A stretch of 42,049 nt of DNA from Chamaesiphon sp. 336R_metabinner_41 (GCA_025359915.1 JANYDE010000147.1:1-42049), one strand, 5' to 3'. Positions 24,364 through 34,516 are shown, counted from the stretch's first letter. A program made the numbers and translations. Notes: generated by a model from the letters alone, not told the origin.

Positions 24364-26364
24364 ATGAACACAACCTCCTCTACTAAGTCCGATGCTCCGT
24401 CGAATCAGCCAGCCGTAACAACCGAACTAGTAGACGAGGAAGAAGTTGTGGCACCCAGACGGGTGAAGGAAGTTACTGACAACACCTGGCTAAAGTACGA
24501 TCCGATCGCCGTCGCCGAGTATTATAGTAGTCAGCCGTTAAAAGTATTTTTCCGGTTTATTAGTATCTTTTTTCCGATCGTCAATTTTGCCTTAGGATTG
24601 TGGCTGGATAAGAAGACAAATAGAACCCAGAAAAATCGAAATAAACGGGCTGTTCAGATCCGCACGATGTTGACAAAGTTGGGGCCTGCTTATATTAAAA
24701 TTGGGCAAGCACTCTCGACACGTCCTGACTTAGTACCCCCACAATTTCTCGAAGAATTAGCCCAGCTTCAAGATAATATTCCGGCTTTTTCTAATGAGAT
24801 TGCTTATCAATTTATCGAAGAGGAATTAGGTGATAGACCGGAAGTAATCTATGCTGAGATTAGCGATCTGCCAATTGCAGCGGCATCATTAGGTCAAGTA
24901 TATAAAGGTAAGCTGTGGAGCGGTGAAACTGTCGCGATCAAAGTTCAGCGTCCTGGTTTAGCAGAAAGCATTACTTTAGATCTGCATGTTGTGCGAACTT
25001 TATGTATTTGGGCGCAAACAAATTTCAAACAAATTCGCAGCAATTTAATCTCAATTGTCGATGAATTTGCCGAGCGAATTTTCGAGGAAATGGACTATGA
25101 GAATGAAGGGCGGAATGCTGAGAAGTTTGCCGAATTGTATGGCAGTATGCAGGACATCTATGTACCTAGTATCTACTGGCAATATACAGGTCGAAGAGTC
25201 CTGACAATGGAATGGATTACCGGAACAAAACTAACCAATCTCGAAGCAGTAGCCGCACAGGGACTCAATGCTACTTATTTAGTCGAAGTTGGCGTGCAAT
25301 GTTCTTTGCGTCAATTATTAGAGCATGGTTTTTTCCATGCCGATCCGCATCCTGGTAACTTATTGGCAATGCCTGATGGTAAATTAGCTTACCTAGACTT
25401 TGGAATGATGAGTCAAGTTAAACCATATCAACGCTATGGTTTAGTCGAAGCGATCGTCCATTTAGTCAATCGGGACTTTGAGGGATTGGGTCGAGATTTT
25501 GTCAAGTTAGAATTTCTCACCGCCGATACAGATTTAACCCCAATTATTCCCGCAATTTCCGACGTATTTAACAGCTCCCTCGGTGTAGCTGGGACAAACA
25601 TCGCTGATATGGATTTCAAGAGCGTTACCGATCAATTGTCGGGAGTAATGTATGATTTCCCATTCCAAGTACCAGCTTACTATGCATTGATCTTGCGATC
25701 GCTTGCCACCCTCGAAGGAATTGCGATTTCCGTCGATCCTGATTTCAAAGTTCTCGCCAAAGCCTATCCCTACGTCGCCAAAAGATTGCTCACAGATCCC
25801 GCACCCGATCTGCGCAACTCCCTCAAAGAACTATTATTTAAAGATGGTTCCTTCCGCTGGAATCGACTCGAAAATCTGCTCTCAAATGCCCGCAGTAGCG
25901 ACGAATACGATCTCAATCAAGTTATCGACCAAAGCTTAGACTTTATCCTATCCGATCGAGGCACATTCATTCGCGACTATCTCGCCGATGAGATCGTCAG
26001 CGGTTTAGATAATTTCGGTCACAATACACTTCAATCTGTCACCTATGCCATCCAAAAAGGGATGGGAATGAAGGTCGAAAAGACCGCTAGCAACACCCAA
26101 CAGCTATCAGAGGGACTCCAGAACATCCAACGGATTTGGGGCATCTTACAGCAGACTAAAGGCTTCGATCCGTCGATCGTTTTACCCCGCATCCCCCAAA
26201 TCTTAATGCACTCCGAAACCCAATCCTTCGGACAAAAAATCGCCAGCGGTTTAACCCAACGGATGGCTGCAAGGTTGATTCGTGAGGTACTATTGCAAGA
26301 TGTACCTGAAGATATGTTAGCAACCGAACGTCCCCAACTGGCTTTACCTAATCGAGTTCGTTGA
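24364..26364 (+). CDS. ABC1/UbiB-family atypical kinase
   Basis: A 666-residue member of the ABC1/AarF/UbiB family, linked to isoprenoid-quinone (here plastoquinone) biology and to ABC1K proteins of plastids. Motifs are the family-specific KIGQALSTRPDLVPP (112-126), the alanine-rich loop AAASLGQVYKG (172-182), VAIKVQRPG with the ATP-site Lys193, the catalytic HADPHPGNLL and the metal-binding YLDFGMM. The first 35 residues are disordered and acidic; hydrophobic residues around 60-80 (VFFRFISIFFPIVNFALGLW) suggest membrane contact. The C-terminal 150 residues are helical. TGTTACAAT at 24327-24335 may be an extended -10 box. ATG at 24364. Confidence 0.9.
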   Translation: MNTTSSTKSDAPSNQPAVTTELVDEEEVVAPRRVKEVTDNTWLKYDPIAVAEYYSSQPLKVFFRFISIFFPIVNFALGLWLDKKTNRTQKNRNKRAVQIRTMLTKLGPAYIKIGQALSTRPDLVPPQFLEELAQLQDNIPAFSNEIAYQFIEEELGDRPEVIYAEISDLPIAAASLGQVYKGKLWSGETVAIKVQRPGLAESITLDLHVVRTLCIWAQTNFKQIRSNLISIVDEFAERIFEEMDYENEGRNAEKFAELYGSMQDIYVPSIYWQYTGRRVLTMEWITGTKLTNLEAVAAQGLNATYLVEVGVQCSLRQLLEHGFFHADPHPGNLLAMPDGKLAYLDFGMMSQVKPYQRYGLVEAIVHLVNRDFEGLGRDFVKLEFLTADTDLTPIIPAISDVFNSSLGVAGTNIADMDFKSVTDQLSGVMYDFPFQVPAYYALILRSLATLEGIAISVDPDFKVLAKAYPYVAKRLLTDPAPDLRNSLKELLFKDGSFRWNRLENLLSNARSSDEYDLNQVIDQSLDFILSDRGTFIRDYLADEIVSGLDNFGHNTLQSVTYAIQKGMGMKVEKTASNTQQLSEGLQNIQRIWGILQQTKGFDPSIVLPRIPQILMHSETQSFGQKIASGLTQRMAARLIREVLLQDVPEDMLATERPQLALPNRVR

Positions 26365-26388
26365 TAAAGCCTCTCTGCTGGTTAGGAC

Positions 26389-26421
26389 AAAAACCCGACT
26401 TTTTAGAAAAGTCGGGTTTTT
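26389..26421 (+). terminator. Hairpin terminator after the UbiB-family gene
   Basis: Arms AAAACCCGACTTTT and AAAAGTCGGGTTTT with loop TAG or similar, followed by TTC; 25 bp after the stop. Confidence 0.75.
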
Positions 26422-26517
26422 CACCACACTAGTATCATTTTCCTGACGATCAATCTAAGTGTTATAGTTAGTGCCGGATTCGTCAACTTAAATTTCTTAT
26501 TCCCTCACTCCTTGCTC

Positions 26518-27261
26518 ATGTCTACATTTCCAACTCCAGCGCACTTGAACGGTTACTGGCAAGATGCATTTAATTTAAAACAACATCTCCAGCAATTTTT
26601 GAATATTGATGCTGCGGAATTGGAACTAAAATTTAAGACTGCGTTGGCAGATTTAGCCAACCTAGGACGACGCGATTTTAATTGGGACGATGCTAGTGCA
26701 TTTTATCGCGATCGAGTCGGTGAAGCTTATTTATTTGAATTGGCAACTTGGCATCTGACTAGTACCGATTATATCGGCGATACGCTGCGATTGATTGGAG
26801 ATCGATCGAAAGGAAGAGTATTAGATTTTGGTGGTGGAATTGGCACACATGCGATCGCATCAGCATTATGTCCCGAAGTCAGTCACGTAGTTTATTGCGA
26901 TATTAATCCGATTAATTACAATTTTGTTAAGCACCGAATTAAACAATTAGGGCTAGAATCGAAGATTACCTGTTGCACCGAATTATCACCAACTGAAACC
27001 TTTGATACGATTACTTGTTTTGATGTAATCGAACATTTACCAGATCCGAGTCAGCAACTATTACAGTTTCATCAGATTCTCAACGATGAGGGTAAGATGA
27101 TTACCAATTGGTATTTTTCTAAAGGTATGAATCAAGAATTTCCCTTCCATTTAGATGATCCTAAAATCATCGATATCTTTTTTAAAAACCTCCAATCAAA
27201 CTTCCTCGAAGTCTTTCATCCGTACTTCATTACCACACGCTGTTACCGAAAAATGTGTTGA
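26518..27261 (+). CDS. SAM-dependent methyltransferase, class I
   Basis: A 247-residue protein with a Rossmann methyltransferase fold. SAM motif I is VLDFGGGIGTHAI (101-113), an acidic residue follows strand 2 (YCDINPINY, Asp128), and the motif IV-like TITCFDVIEHLPDP (about 165-178) matches the ubiquinone/menaquinone methyltransferase style (Methyltransf_11/23). The N-terminal 90 residues are helical. The substrate is unknown. I prefer the ATG at 26518 to the TTG at 26512. The C-terminus ends RCYRKMC just before a terminator hairpin, so it stands alone. Confidence 0.85.
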   Translation: MSTFPTPAHLNGYWQDAFNLKQHLQQFLNIDAAELELKFKTALADLANLGRRDFNWDDASAFYRDRVGEAYLFELATWHLTSTDYIGDTLRLIGDRSKGRVLDFGGGIGTHAIASALCPEVSHVVYCDINPINYNFVKHRIKQLGLESKITCCTELSPTETFDTITCFDVIEHLPDPSQQLLQFHQILNDEGKMITNWYFSKGMNQEFPFHLDDPKIIDIFFKNLQSNFLEVFHPYFITTRCYRKMC

Positions 27262-27277
27262 TAATTGATAATTATCA

Positions 27278-27310
27278 ATATCCCCGACTTCTTTAAGAAG
27301 TCGGGGATAT
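27278..27310. terminator. Hairpin terminator between the methyltransferase and uvrB
   Basis: Perfect 16-bp arms ATATCCCCGACTTCTT and AAGAAGTCGGGGATAT with a one-base gap, 16 bp after the methyltransferase stop and 81 bp before the convergent uvrB stop. It may serve both. Confidence 0.7.
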
Positions 27311-27390
27311 ATCCTCACTAATAGCCTGCTTTTTAGAAATACGATTCCTTCTCAAGCAGATTTGCTGTAGATGTAGGCTACGCTCAATTC

Positions 27391-29400
27391 TCAATTAATT
27401 GAATTGCCGACTAATTTACTACGTAATTGCTTGATGCGATCGCGTAATGTAGCTGCTTTTTCAAATTCCAATTCTTTGGCTGCTATTTTCATTTCGGCTT
27501 CTAGTTGGACAATTACATCGGGGATTTGTTCGAGGGTTAATTCATCGACATGGGCGATCACTGTATCTAATTGTTGGGGGTTTAATCGACGAGAAAGATC
27601 GAGAAATTGGAGGATGGAATTATTTCCAGTTTTGACGATCGATTGAGGTGTGATATTATTTAGTTTATTATGTGCAGCTTGAATACCCCGCCGACGATCT
27701 GTTTCATCGATCGCGGCAATCATGCTATCAGTCATTTTATCTGCATATAATATCGCTTGTCCGCGAACGTGTCGAGCGGCTCTACCCATAGTTTGGATTA
27801 GAGATCGAGTCGAACGCAAGAAGCCTTCTTTGTCTGCATCGAGAATTGCGACTAAGGATACTTCTGGTAAATCCAAACCTTCCCGTAATAAGTTTACCCC
27901 AATCAATACATCAAACTCACCATTGCGCAGACCTTGAATAATCTCAATTCGTTCGATCGATTGAATTTCCGAATGGAGATATTTTACCCTGATATTTCGT
28001 TCGTGAAAATATTCGGTGAGATCTTCCGCCATGCGTTTGGTGAGAGTGGTAATTAATACTCGTTCTTCCCGCTGGACTCGATCTCGAATTTCACCTAATA
28101 AATCGTCTACTTGTCCCTCAGTTGGACGGACAAATATTTCGGGATCGATTACTCCCGTTGGACGGATGATCTGTTGAGCGATTCGATCCTCAGAGATTTC
28201 GATTTCCCAGGCTCCAGGGGTCGCCGAAACGAAAATACATTGATTTACCTTCTCCCAAAATTCATCGGCCTTTAAGGGGCGATTATCTGCGGCACTGGGC
28301 AATCTGAAACCATGATCGATCAGGACTTGTTTTCTAGACCTGTCGCCATTATACATCCCCCGAATCTGGGGAACGGTAACGTGAGATTCATCGACTACGA
28401 GCAACCAATCATCAGCAAAATAATCGATTAAACATTCAGGCGGATCGCCAGCAGTGCGTCTGGCTAAATGGCGAGAATAATTTTCTACGCCATTACAAAA
28501 ACCCACTTCTCGGAGCATTTCTAAATCGTATCGCGTTCTTTGGTCGATGCGTTGAGCTTCGATTAATTTACCGTTGGTTTCTAACTCTGTTACTCGCTTT
28601 TTCAACTCATCATCGATATCATTGCAAGCATCCTGTAAGGTATCTTCTGGAGTTACAAAATGCCGCGCGGGATAGATATTTAAAGCACCCACCGTATTGA
28701 GAATTTCCCCCGTCACTGGATCTACATAGCGAATCCCCTCAATTTCATCACCGAAAAATTCTACCCGAACGATCCGATCTTCGTAGGCGGGACCAATTTC
28801 CACAACATCGCCACGCACCCGAAAATTCCCACGTTTCAAGTCAATATCATTGCGACTATATTGCACCGAAACCAACTGTTTCAACATCTCCCGTTGGTCG
28901 ATTTCCATGCCAACTTTGAGCGGAATTGCCGCCTTTAAATATTCCGCAGGCGTACCCAAACCATAGATACAACTAATCGAAGCCACCACAATTACATGAC
29001 GATGCTCGAATAGAGATCGAGTCGCCGAATGTCGCAACATATCGATTTCATCATTAATTGCCGATGCTTTTTCGATAAAAGTATCACTAACCGCAATATA
29101 TGCCTCTGGCTGATAATAATCGTAATAAGAAACAAAATACTCAACGGCATTATTTGGGAAAAATTGCCGCAATTCATTGCACAATTGAGCCGCTAATGTT
29201 TTATTATGAGCCAATACTAAAGTTGGCTTCTGATGTTGGGCAATTGTCGCTGCAATTGTAAATGTTTTACCTGTACCAGTCGCACCAAGTAAAGTTTGGA
29301 ACCGCTGTTCTGATTTTAACCCAGCTACGAGCTGTTCGATCGCCGCAGGTTGATCTCCAGTAGGTTTAAATGGTGCTATCAGTTCAAATTCAGTATCCAT
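27391..29400 (-). CDS. uvrB: Excinuclease ABC subunit UvrB
   Basis: DNA damage-verifying helicase-like subunit of nucleotide excision repair; it works with UvrA and UvrC (not in this window). Walker A is [12 protein letters not shown] (37-48), the beta-hairpin region is [12 protein letters not shown] (91-102), the DEAD-like box is [11 protein letters not shown], and helicase motifs include [17 protein letters not shown] and [12 protein letters not shown]. The C-terminal UVR domain that binds UvrC ([20 protein letters not shown], about 630-650) is present. 669 residues is full length. ATG at 29400, 145 bp after the gyrB stop on the same strand, with a terminator between. Confidence 0.97.
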   Translation of the reverse strand: MDTEFELIAPFKPTGDQPAAIEQLVAGLKSEQRFQTLLGATGTGKTFTIAATIAQHQKPTLVLAHNKTLAAQLCNELRQFFPNNAVEYFVSYYDYYQPEAYIAVSDTFIEKASAINDEIDMLRHSATRSLFEHRHVIVVASISCIYGLGTPAEYLKAAIPLKVGMEIDQREMLKQLVSVQYSRNDIDLKRGNFRVRGDVVEIGPAYEDRIVRVEFFGDEIEGIRYVDPVTGEILNTVGALNIYPARHFVTPEDTLQDACNDIDDELKKRVTELETNGKLIEAQRIDQRTRYDLEMLREVGFCNGVENYSRHLARRTAGDPPECLIDYFADDWLLVVDESHVTVPQIRGMYNGDRSRKQVLIDHGFRLPSAADNRPLKADEFWEKVNQCIFVSATPGAWEIEISEDRIAQQIIRPTGVIDPEIFVRPTEGQVDDLLGEIRDRVQREERVLITTLTKRMAEDLTEYFHERNIRVKYLHSEIQSIERIEIIQGLRNGEFDVLIGVNLLREGLDLPEVSLVAILDADKEGFLRSTRSLIQTMGRAARHVRGQAILYADKMTDSMIAAIDETDRRRGIQAAHNKLNNITPQSIVKTGNNSILQFLDLSRRLNPQQLDTVIAHVDELTLEQIPDVIVQLEAEMKIAAKELEFEKAATLRDRIKQLRSKLVGNSIN

Positions 29401-29443
29401 GCTTCTTATTCTCGTCAGCTACACAGCACAAGTTATCAGAAAA

Positions 29444-29478
29444 ATAGAGCACCCGACAATTGACTGAAGATGCTCTAT
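29444..29478 (-). terminator. gyrB terminator
   Basis: On the minus strand the arms ATAGAGCA and TGCTCTAT enclose a 19-base loop and are followed directly by TTTTCTG, a good intrinsic terminator 67 bp after the gyrB stop. Confidence 0.7.
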
Positions 29479-29545
29479 AATTAGATTTACATTTTTCTTT
29501 CAAGTATGTAAAATAGTTTCACTATTTGGCTTGAAGTTTGATCGA

Positions 29546-31483
29546 CTAAATGTCTAAATCCATCATATTTAATTTAGGTCCATAGGTTTCGATAAACTCA
29601 CGTCGAGGTGCGACGCGATCTCCCATCAGGATGGTAAAGATCCGATCTGCTTCGGCGGCATCTTGAATCTCAACCCGTTTGAGCGTGCGAGTTTCTCGAT
29701 CCATTGTGGTTTCCCAAAGTTGTTTGGGCATCATTTCTCCCAATCCTTTGAATCGCTGAATTGTATAGTTAGCATTTGCAGGAAATTCGGAAATTTTCTT
29801 CTGCAATTCACGTTCGCTATAACAGTAGTAGTGATTGCGTCCCCGTTCTAATTTATAGAGGGGTGGACAAGCAATATAAATATAACCTTCTTCAATTAAT
29901 GCGCGTTGATAACGATAGAAGAATGTTAGTAATAGCGTCCGAATATGGGCACCATCAACGTCAGCATCTGTCATTAAACAAATCCGGTGATAGCGGAGCT
30001 GTTTAGCATTAAACTCTTCACCCCGTACACCCAATCCTAATGCGGTAATTAGAGCTTGAATTTCGGTGTTTTTGTAAATCTTAGAATCTTCGGTTTTCTC
30101 GATGTTCAAGATTTTACCACGTAGAGGTAAGATTGCTTGGAACCGTCTGTCTCTGCCTTGCTTTGCCGACCCCCCCGCTGAATCACCTTCTACGATAAAA
30201 ATTTCTGATTCGCTGGGATCTTTCGAGCTACAATCGGCTAATTTACCAGGTAAAGTAGAAGATTCTAATACCGATTTCCGACGAACTAATTCCCGCGCTC
30301 TGCGGGCTGCTTCAGCAGCATTAAATGCTTGGAGGGCTTTCTCTAAAATCGCATCGGCGATGTTTGGACGGAACTCTAAATATTCAGTTAAAGCTTCACC
30401 AACGATCGAATCTACAATCTTCCGAACTTCGCTATTTCCCAGCTTTGTTTTAGTTTGTCCTTCAAACTCAGGATTCGGCACTTTAACTGAAACAATCGCG
30501 GTTAAACCTTCGCGGATATTCTCACCGCCAAGATTAGCATCCCCATCTTTAAGTTTATTCCGTTTGCGACCGATCGCATTCATTGTTCTGGTCAAAACAA
30601 CTTTCAATCCATCTAAATGCGTTCCGCCTTCCTTAGTTTGAATGTTATTGGCAAAACCTAAGATATTATCGGTATAAGCATCAACACACCATTGCAGCGC
30701 GACTTCGACCTGAACTTTATCTTGCTCACTTTGGATGTAGATTATTTCCTCGTGAAGTGCCTGTTTATCGACATTAAGGTAAGCAATATACTCCTTAATC
30801 CCGCCTTCATAGAAGTAATTCTCGATCTTCGGCTCGTTATTTTCTAATAGCTCTAGCCGATAATCGCTAAAACTAATTCGCAACCCAGCATTGAGATAGG
30901 CTAATTGTTTGAACCTAACCGCCAGAGTATCAAAATCAAAGACAATTCCTTCTTTGAAAATCTCGATATCTGGTAAAAATGTTACGGTGGTACCAGTCCG
31001 ATCTTCGGGACTAGGTACAATTTCCAACCCCGTTACCGCTACACCCTGCTCAAACCGCTGGGTATGAATCTTTTGATTCCGCCATACCTTTACCTCGACA
31101 TGCGCCGACAGTGCATTTACCACCGAAATCCCGACTCCATGCAAACCACCAGAGACAGTGTAACCACCATCCCCGAATTTACCACCAGCATGGAGAACTG
31201 TTAATACTGTTTCGATTGTCGATTTACCTGTCTGGGGATTGATACCCGCTGGAATCCCTCGTCCATCATCAATGACAGTAATCGAACCATTAGCATTGAT
31301 CGAAATATCGATATTCTTACAATGACCTGCTAAGGCTTCATCGATCGAGTTGTCCGCAACCTCGTATACTAAATGATGAAGTCCCGTCGCCGAAGTATTC
31401 CCAATATACATCCCTGGTCGGACACGGACAGCTTCCAGTCCCTCCAGGACTCGAATGTTGTCATCATCATAACTAGTACTCAT
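29546..31483 (-). CDS. gyrB: DNA gyrase subunit B
   Basis: ATPase subunit of the type II topoisomerase that introduces negative supercoils; partners GyrA (not here). GHKL ATPase motifs are EVADNSIDEA (catalytic Glu41 or so), VIDDGRGIPAG (70-80) and SGGLHGVGISVVN (111-123). The TOPRIM motifs IVEGDSAGGSAKQGRDR and LMTDADVDGAHIRTLL are intact. QRFKGLGEMMPKQLWETTMD and the tail close a 645-residue protein without the insertion found in proteobacterial GyrB. ATG at 31483. A TGCTATAAT promoter element lies about 65 bp upstream. Confidence 0.97.
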   Translation of the reverse strand: MSTSYDDDNIRVLEGLEAVRVRPGMYIGNTSATGLHHLVYEVADNSIDEALAGHCKNIDISINANGSITVIDDGRGIPAGINPQTGKSTIETVLTVLHAGGKFGDGGYTVSGGLHGVGISVVNALSAHVEVKVWRNQKIHTQRFEQGVAVTGLEIVPSPEDRTGTTVTFLPDIEIFKEGIVFDFDTLAVRFKQLAYLNAGLRISFSDYRLELLENNEPKIENYFYEGGIKEYIAYLNVDKQALHEEIIYIQSEQDKVQVEVALQWCVDAYTDNILGFANNIQTKEGGTHLDGLKVVLTRTMNAIGRKRNKLKDGDANLGGENIREGLTAIVSVKVPNPEFEGQTKTKLGNSEVRKIVDSIVGEALTEYLEFRPNIADAILEKALQAFNAAEAARRARELVRRKSVLESSTLPGKLADCSSKDPSESEIFIVEGDSAGGSAKQGRDRRFQAILPLRGKILNIEKTEDSKIYKNTEIQALITALGLGVRGEEFNAKQLRYHRICLMTDADVDGAHIRTLLLTFFYRYQRALIEEGYIYIACPPLYKLERGRNHYYCYSERELQKKISEFPANANYTIQRFKGLGEMMPKQLWETTMDRETRTLKRVEIQDAAEADRIFTILMGDRVAPRREFIETYGPKLNMMDLDI

Positions 31484-31547
31484 AAACGATGCTCCAATAA
31501 TGGGTTCAAAGCCGCCTCTGGCTGCGTTGATGATAAATCACTCCAAC

Positions 31548-31556
31548 ATTATAGCA
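31548..31556 (-). promoter_or_regulatory. Extended -10 promoter element for gyrB
   Basis: On the minus strand the sequence reads TGCTATAAT, a perfect TATAAT with the TGn extension, 65 bases before the gyrB start. No strong -35 is seen at normal spacing, which an extended -10 can tolerate. Confidence 0.5.
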
Positions 31557-31657
31557 CAAATAGGTTGTGGACGAATCTAGATAGTTCTGGGAATATCTTT
31601 TATGGTAAGATCTAGTTCGTAGTTATTCGCTATTTCCTCTCGACCGGACTCTCGCCC

Positions 31658-32578
31658 ATGTTAATCGTCATTTGTGGAGCGACAGCCACCGGAAAATCAG
31701 GACTAGCAATCTCGATCGCACAACGGCTCAATTCGGAAATTCTCAGCGCAGACTCGCGCCAAATCTATCGAGACTTTGATATCGCGACGGCGACAGTATC
31801 TAATGCTGAATTGGCTCTAGTGCCGCATCATTTTGTTAGTACATCCGATCCTAATTATACCGTGACGGTTGCCGGATATCAAGCAGATGCACAGGGATTA
31901 ATTGACAGGCTACAACAGCAAAATAAGATACCATTATTAGTTGGTGGTACAGGGCTATATATTAAGTCAGTGGTGCGAGGGATGAAGATGCCCAGAGTCG
32001 CCGCAGACGAAGATTTACGATCGCAATTAACTAAGCTCGGTCAGGTGCAATGTTATCAGATCTTGCAACAACTCGATCCTCAAGCCGCTAGTAAAATTTA
32101 TGCCAATGATCCAAGACGCACGATTCGAGCGTTGGAGGTTTATTATGTCACGGGGAGATCTATTTCTAGTCAGCAGGGCGAATATCCACCGAGTTATCCG
32201 ATTCTCCAGATTGGGTTGGATTGCGAGAATTTAGACATCCTCGCTCAACGCATCGAGCAACGCGCCCACCAGATGATCGAATTGGGCTGGGAAAATGAGG
32301 TTAAATATTTAGGTGATAAATATGGGCGGGATTTACCATTACTAAAAACGTTGGGATATGCCCAAATGCGTCAGTATTTAGATGGTGAGATTAGTTTAGC
32401 AGTAGCGATCGATCTGACAACTATTGCTACCCGTCAATTTGCCAAACGTCAACGTACCTGGTTTAAAGCAGTTCCAGGGATTGAATGGTTTGATAGCAAC
32501 GATCCAATTTTACTCGATCGAGTCTGGAATCGAGTACAAGAATTTTGTAGCAGAAATCAACAGCATGTTTATCTCTAA
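31658..32578 (+). CDS. miaA: tRNA dimethylallyltransferase MiaA
   Basis: Adds a dimethylallyl group to A37 of tRNAs that read codons starting with U. The P-loop is GATATGKSGLA (7-17), the DSRQIYRDFDIATA segment (32-45) contains the catalytic Asp, and GGTGLYIKSVV and DPRRTIRALEVYYVTGRS follow. The C-terminal RQFAKRQRTWFK matches the family's tRNA-contact motif. 306 residues is normal. ATG at 31658, divergent from gyrB. The last 4 bases overlap the stop of the convergent hypothetical gene. Confidence 0.96.
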   Translation: MLIVICGATATGKSGLAISIAQRLNSEILSADSRQIYRDFDIATATVSNAELALVPHHFVSTSDPNYTVTVAGYQADAQGLIDRLQQQNKIPLLVGGTGLYIKSVVRGMKMPRVAADEDLRSQLTKLGQVQCYQILQQLDPQAASKIYANDPRRTIRALEVYYVTGRSISSQQGEYPPSYPILQIGLDCENLDILAQRIEQRAHQMIELGWENEVKYLGDKYGRDLPLLKTLGYAQMRQYLDGEISLAVAIDLTTIATRQFAKRQRTWFKAVPGIEWFDSNDPILLDRVWNRVQEFCSRNQQHVYL

Positions 32579-33027
32579 ACAAGCATAATACAAAGCATTA
32601 AGCTGACGAATATACATAGCAGCATTGAATTAAAAGCAGCATCACTGGCGTATGAATTTAGACAAGCGAGATAGCGAAGCTTGTAAGTTTTTTTGATAAT
32701 TTGATATTTACCTAGGTAGCCATCGACCGCGATTACTTCCCCCTCAGAATTGTGTCTAGCAATATAAGCATCATTCCATTTTAATGACTCTTTAATTGCA
32801 TATATTGGTGGACAGTCTAATTTATTTGCAGTGGAAGTATGATTTATTTTAAAGCCTGGATATTCAGATTGCAGCCGTTCTTTTAGATATTGTTCGTCAC
32901 ATTCATAGCCAAAACTTCGAGCCTGTTGCAATTGAGGGGAAGCATAAGTATAGATCCAAGCATCTTTGTCTAAATCGATTTCTGTCAGACTTTCTGTTTT
33001 GAATTGGTCGAGAGACTTTTCCTTCAT
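32575..33027 (-). CDS. Hypothetical protein with C-terminal membrane anchor
   Basis: Not recognised. About 150 residues: an acidic, Asp/Glu-rich start (EIDLDKDAWIYTYASPQ), a globular middle with QYLKERLQSEYPGFKI and ESLKWNDAYIARHN, and a last 25 residues that are hydrophobic (NSMLLCIFVSLMLCIMLV), consistent with a tail anchor placing the rest in the cytosol. Starts are a TTG at 33033 or the ATG at 33027; I chose the ATG. Its stop overlaps the end of miaA by 4 bp on the opposite strand. Confidence 0.65.
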   Translation of the reverse strand: MKEKSLDQFKTESLTEIDLDKDAWIYTYASPQLQQARSFGYECDEQYLKERLQSEYPGFKINHTSTANKLDCPPIYAIKESLKWNDAYIARHNSEGEVIAVDGYLGKYQIIKKTYKLRYLACLNSYASDAAFNSMLLCIFVSLMLCIMLV

Positions 33028-33052
33028 ATCCAATTTCTCTTTTTGTCGATCG

Positions 33053-33277
33053 TCATAGGCTCATTTTAGCAGTTTGACTAGCGATCTCAAAGTTCCAATC
33101 CTCATCCAGCCCGAAGACTGGATGCAACCTCATCTCAAACCGGCTGATATCAGCGAGTTCAAAACCAACTTCCGCGATCCTATTATTCCCCATACTCTTA
33201 GACAGATTGACATCTAGACAAAAGCAGCTCAAACCTTGACAGACAAAGGGATCGCGAACCCCCCAGGATTTTGACCA
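33053..33277 (-). pseudogene. Open remnant downstream of egtB, unrecognised
   Basis: A minus-strand frame with no start codon at its beginning is open for 74 codons directly after the tandem stops of egtB. It reads DPFVCQGLSCFCLDVNLSKS, then ELADISRFEMRLHPVFGLDE. The complementary strand is also open for 52 codons (LIQPEDWMQPHLKPADIS). Both readings look protein-like but I cannot name a family, and the stretch may be a dispersed repeat. Internal ATG codons exist (for example at SKSMGNN) but none has a clear ribosome-binding site. Confidence 0.3.
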
Positions 33278-33280
33278 TTA

Positions 33281-34516
33281 CTATCGGTTCGCGCTAACAT
33301 CACTCGCTAATCGAATCCCTGAAAATTGCCAGCGGGTAGAGGGTGGAAAAAAGTTGCGGTAAGTGGAACGAAGATGATTGGCAGAAGTTACGCACGAGCC
33401 GCCACGCAATACCATTTGATTGCACATAAACTTACCATTATATTCGCCGATCGCACCATCAGCAATTTGAAATCCAGGATATGGTAAATAAGCACTTTGT
33501 GTCCATTCCCAGACATCCCCAAAAAATTGATGTTGAGAATTTTTAGCAGGGATTGGATGCAAATAATCGTTGTCTAAAAAATTACCAATTTGAGGTATAT
33601 CTACTGTGGCTATTTCCCATTCTGCTTCGGTCGGAAGTCGCTTTCCTTTCCAAGTTGCATAGGCATCAGCTTCGTAGAAACTAACATGACAAACTGGTGC
33701 AAAATTGTCGAATTGTTGCAATCCTCCGAGGGTCATTATCTGCCATTGACGATCGATTAATTCCCAATATAATGGTGCTTGCCACTGCTGAGTCTGAATT
33801 GTCGCCCAGCCTTCTGCTAGCCAATATTTAGCATTTTGATATCCGCCAGCTTCAATAAACTCTAAGTATTCGCCATTGGTAACGAGTCTATTTCCTACTT
33901 GATAATCTTGTAAATATACTTGATGACGAGGGGATTCATTATCAAACGCAAATTCAGTTCCGGCATGTCCGATCGAGTATAATCCACCTGGATATTCTAA
34001 CCATTCAAAATCGCTCCCAGCCTTGTCTAACTTAGATTGTAAGTCATCGCGATAGACAGGATTGAGGGGATTGAGGGCAAGGATATGTTTGATGTCTGTG
34101 AGCAGCAATTCTTGATGTTGTTGTTCGTGATGAAGTCCGAGGGTGAGGAGATTGGCTAAGTCGGGGTGTGTGGGGATGATTGAGAGGAGTTTGGTGATGG
34201 CTTGATCGACATACTCTCGATACTGATAAACTTCTGCTACTGTGGGGCGTGAAAGTATGCCCCGTTGATGACGTGGATGACGTGCCCCGACAGCTTCATA
34301 GTAGGAGTTAAATAGATAATTAAATTGGGGATGAAAAACTTGATAGCCTGGTAGATGTGGGAGCAGTAAAAAGGTTTCAAAGAACCAAGTGGTATGAGCG
34401 AGATGCCATTTGGGGGGGCTGACATCTGGCATACTTTGGATAGTATAGTCTTCGGTTGCTAGCGGTTGACAAATTTTCTCGCTAATTTGGCGAACTTGTT
34501 GATATCGATCGAGCAT
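33281..34516 (-). CDS. egtB: Ergothioneine-type sulfoxide synthase EgtB
   Basis: Iron enzyme joining a thiol donor to trimethylhistidine in ergothioneine synthesis. The N-terminal DinB-like domain supplies iron ligands, seen as KWHLAHTTWFFE (His38 and/or His41) and GLHHEQQHQELL (His130, His134). The C-terminal formylglycine-generating-enzyme-like domain carries GKRLPTEAEWEIAT, FGDVWEWTQSAY and LRGGSCVTS...RSTYRNFF, ending in GIRLA. 411 residues fits. Egt pathways also need the methyltransferase EgtD, often adjacent, and no such gene is nearby. ATG at 34516. The broader family also includes related sulfoxide synthases, so the precise thiol donor is uncertain. Confidence 0.88.
   Translation of the reverse strand: MLDRYQQVRQISEKICQPLATEDYTIQSMPDVSPPKWHLAHTTWFFETFLLLPHLPGYQVFHPQFNYLFNSYYEAVGARHPRHQRGILSRPTVAEVYQYREYVDQAITKLLSIIPTHPDLANLLTLGLHHEQQHQELLLTDIKHILALNPLNPVYRDDLQSKLDKAGSDFEWLEYPGGLYSIGHAGTEFAFDNESPRHQVYLQDYQVGNRLVTNGEYLEFIEAGGYQNAKYWLAEGWATIQTQQWQAPLYWELIDRQWQIMTLGGLQQFDNFAPVCHVSFYEADAYATWKGKRLPTEAEWEIATVDIPQIGNFLDNDYLHPIPAKNSQHQFFGDVWEWTQSAYLPYPGFQIADGAIGEYNGKFMCNQMVLRGGSCVTSANHLRSTYRNFFPPSTRWQFSGIRLASDVSANR

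Noticed and set aside
30102-30641. 179-codon plus-strand frame
   Set aside because: Antisense to gyrB within conserved gyrase sequence; no independent support.
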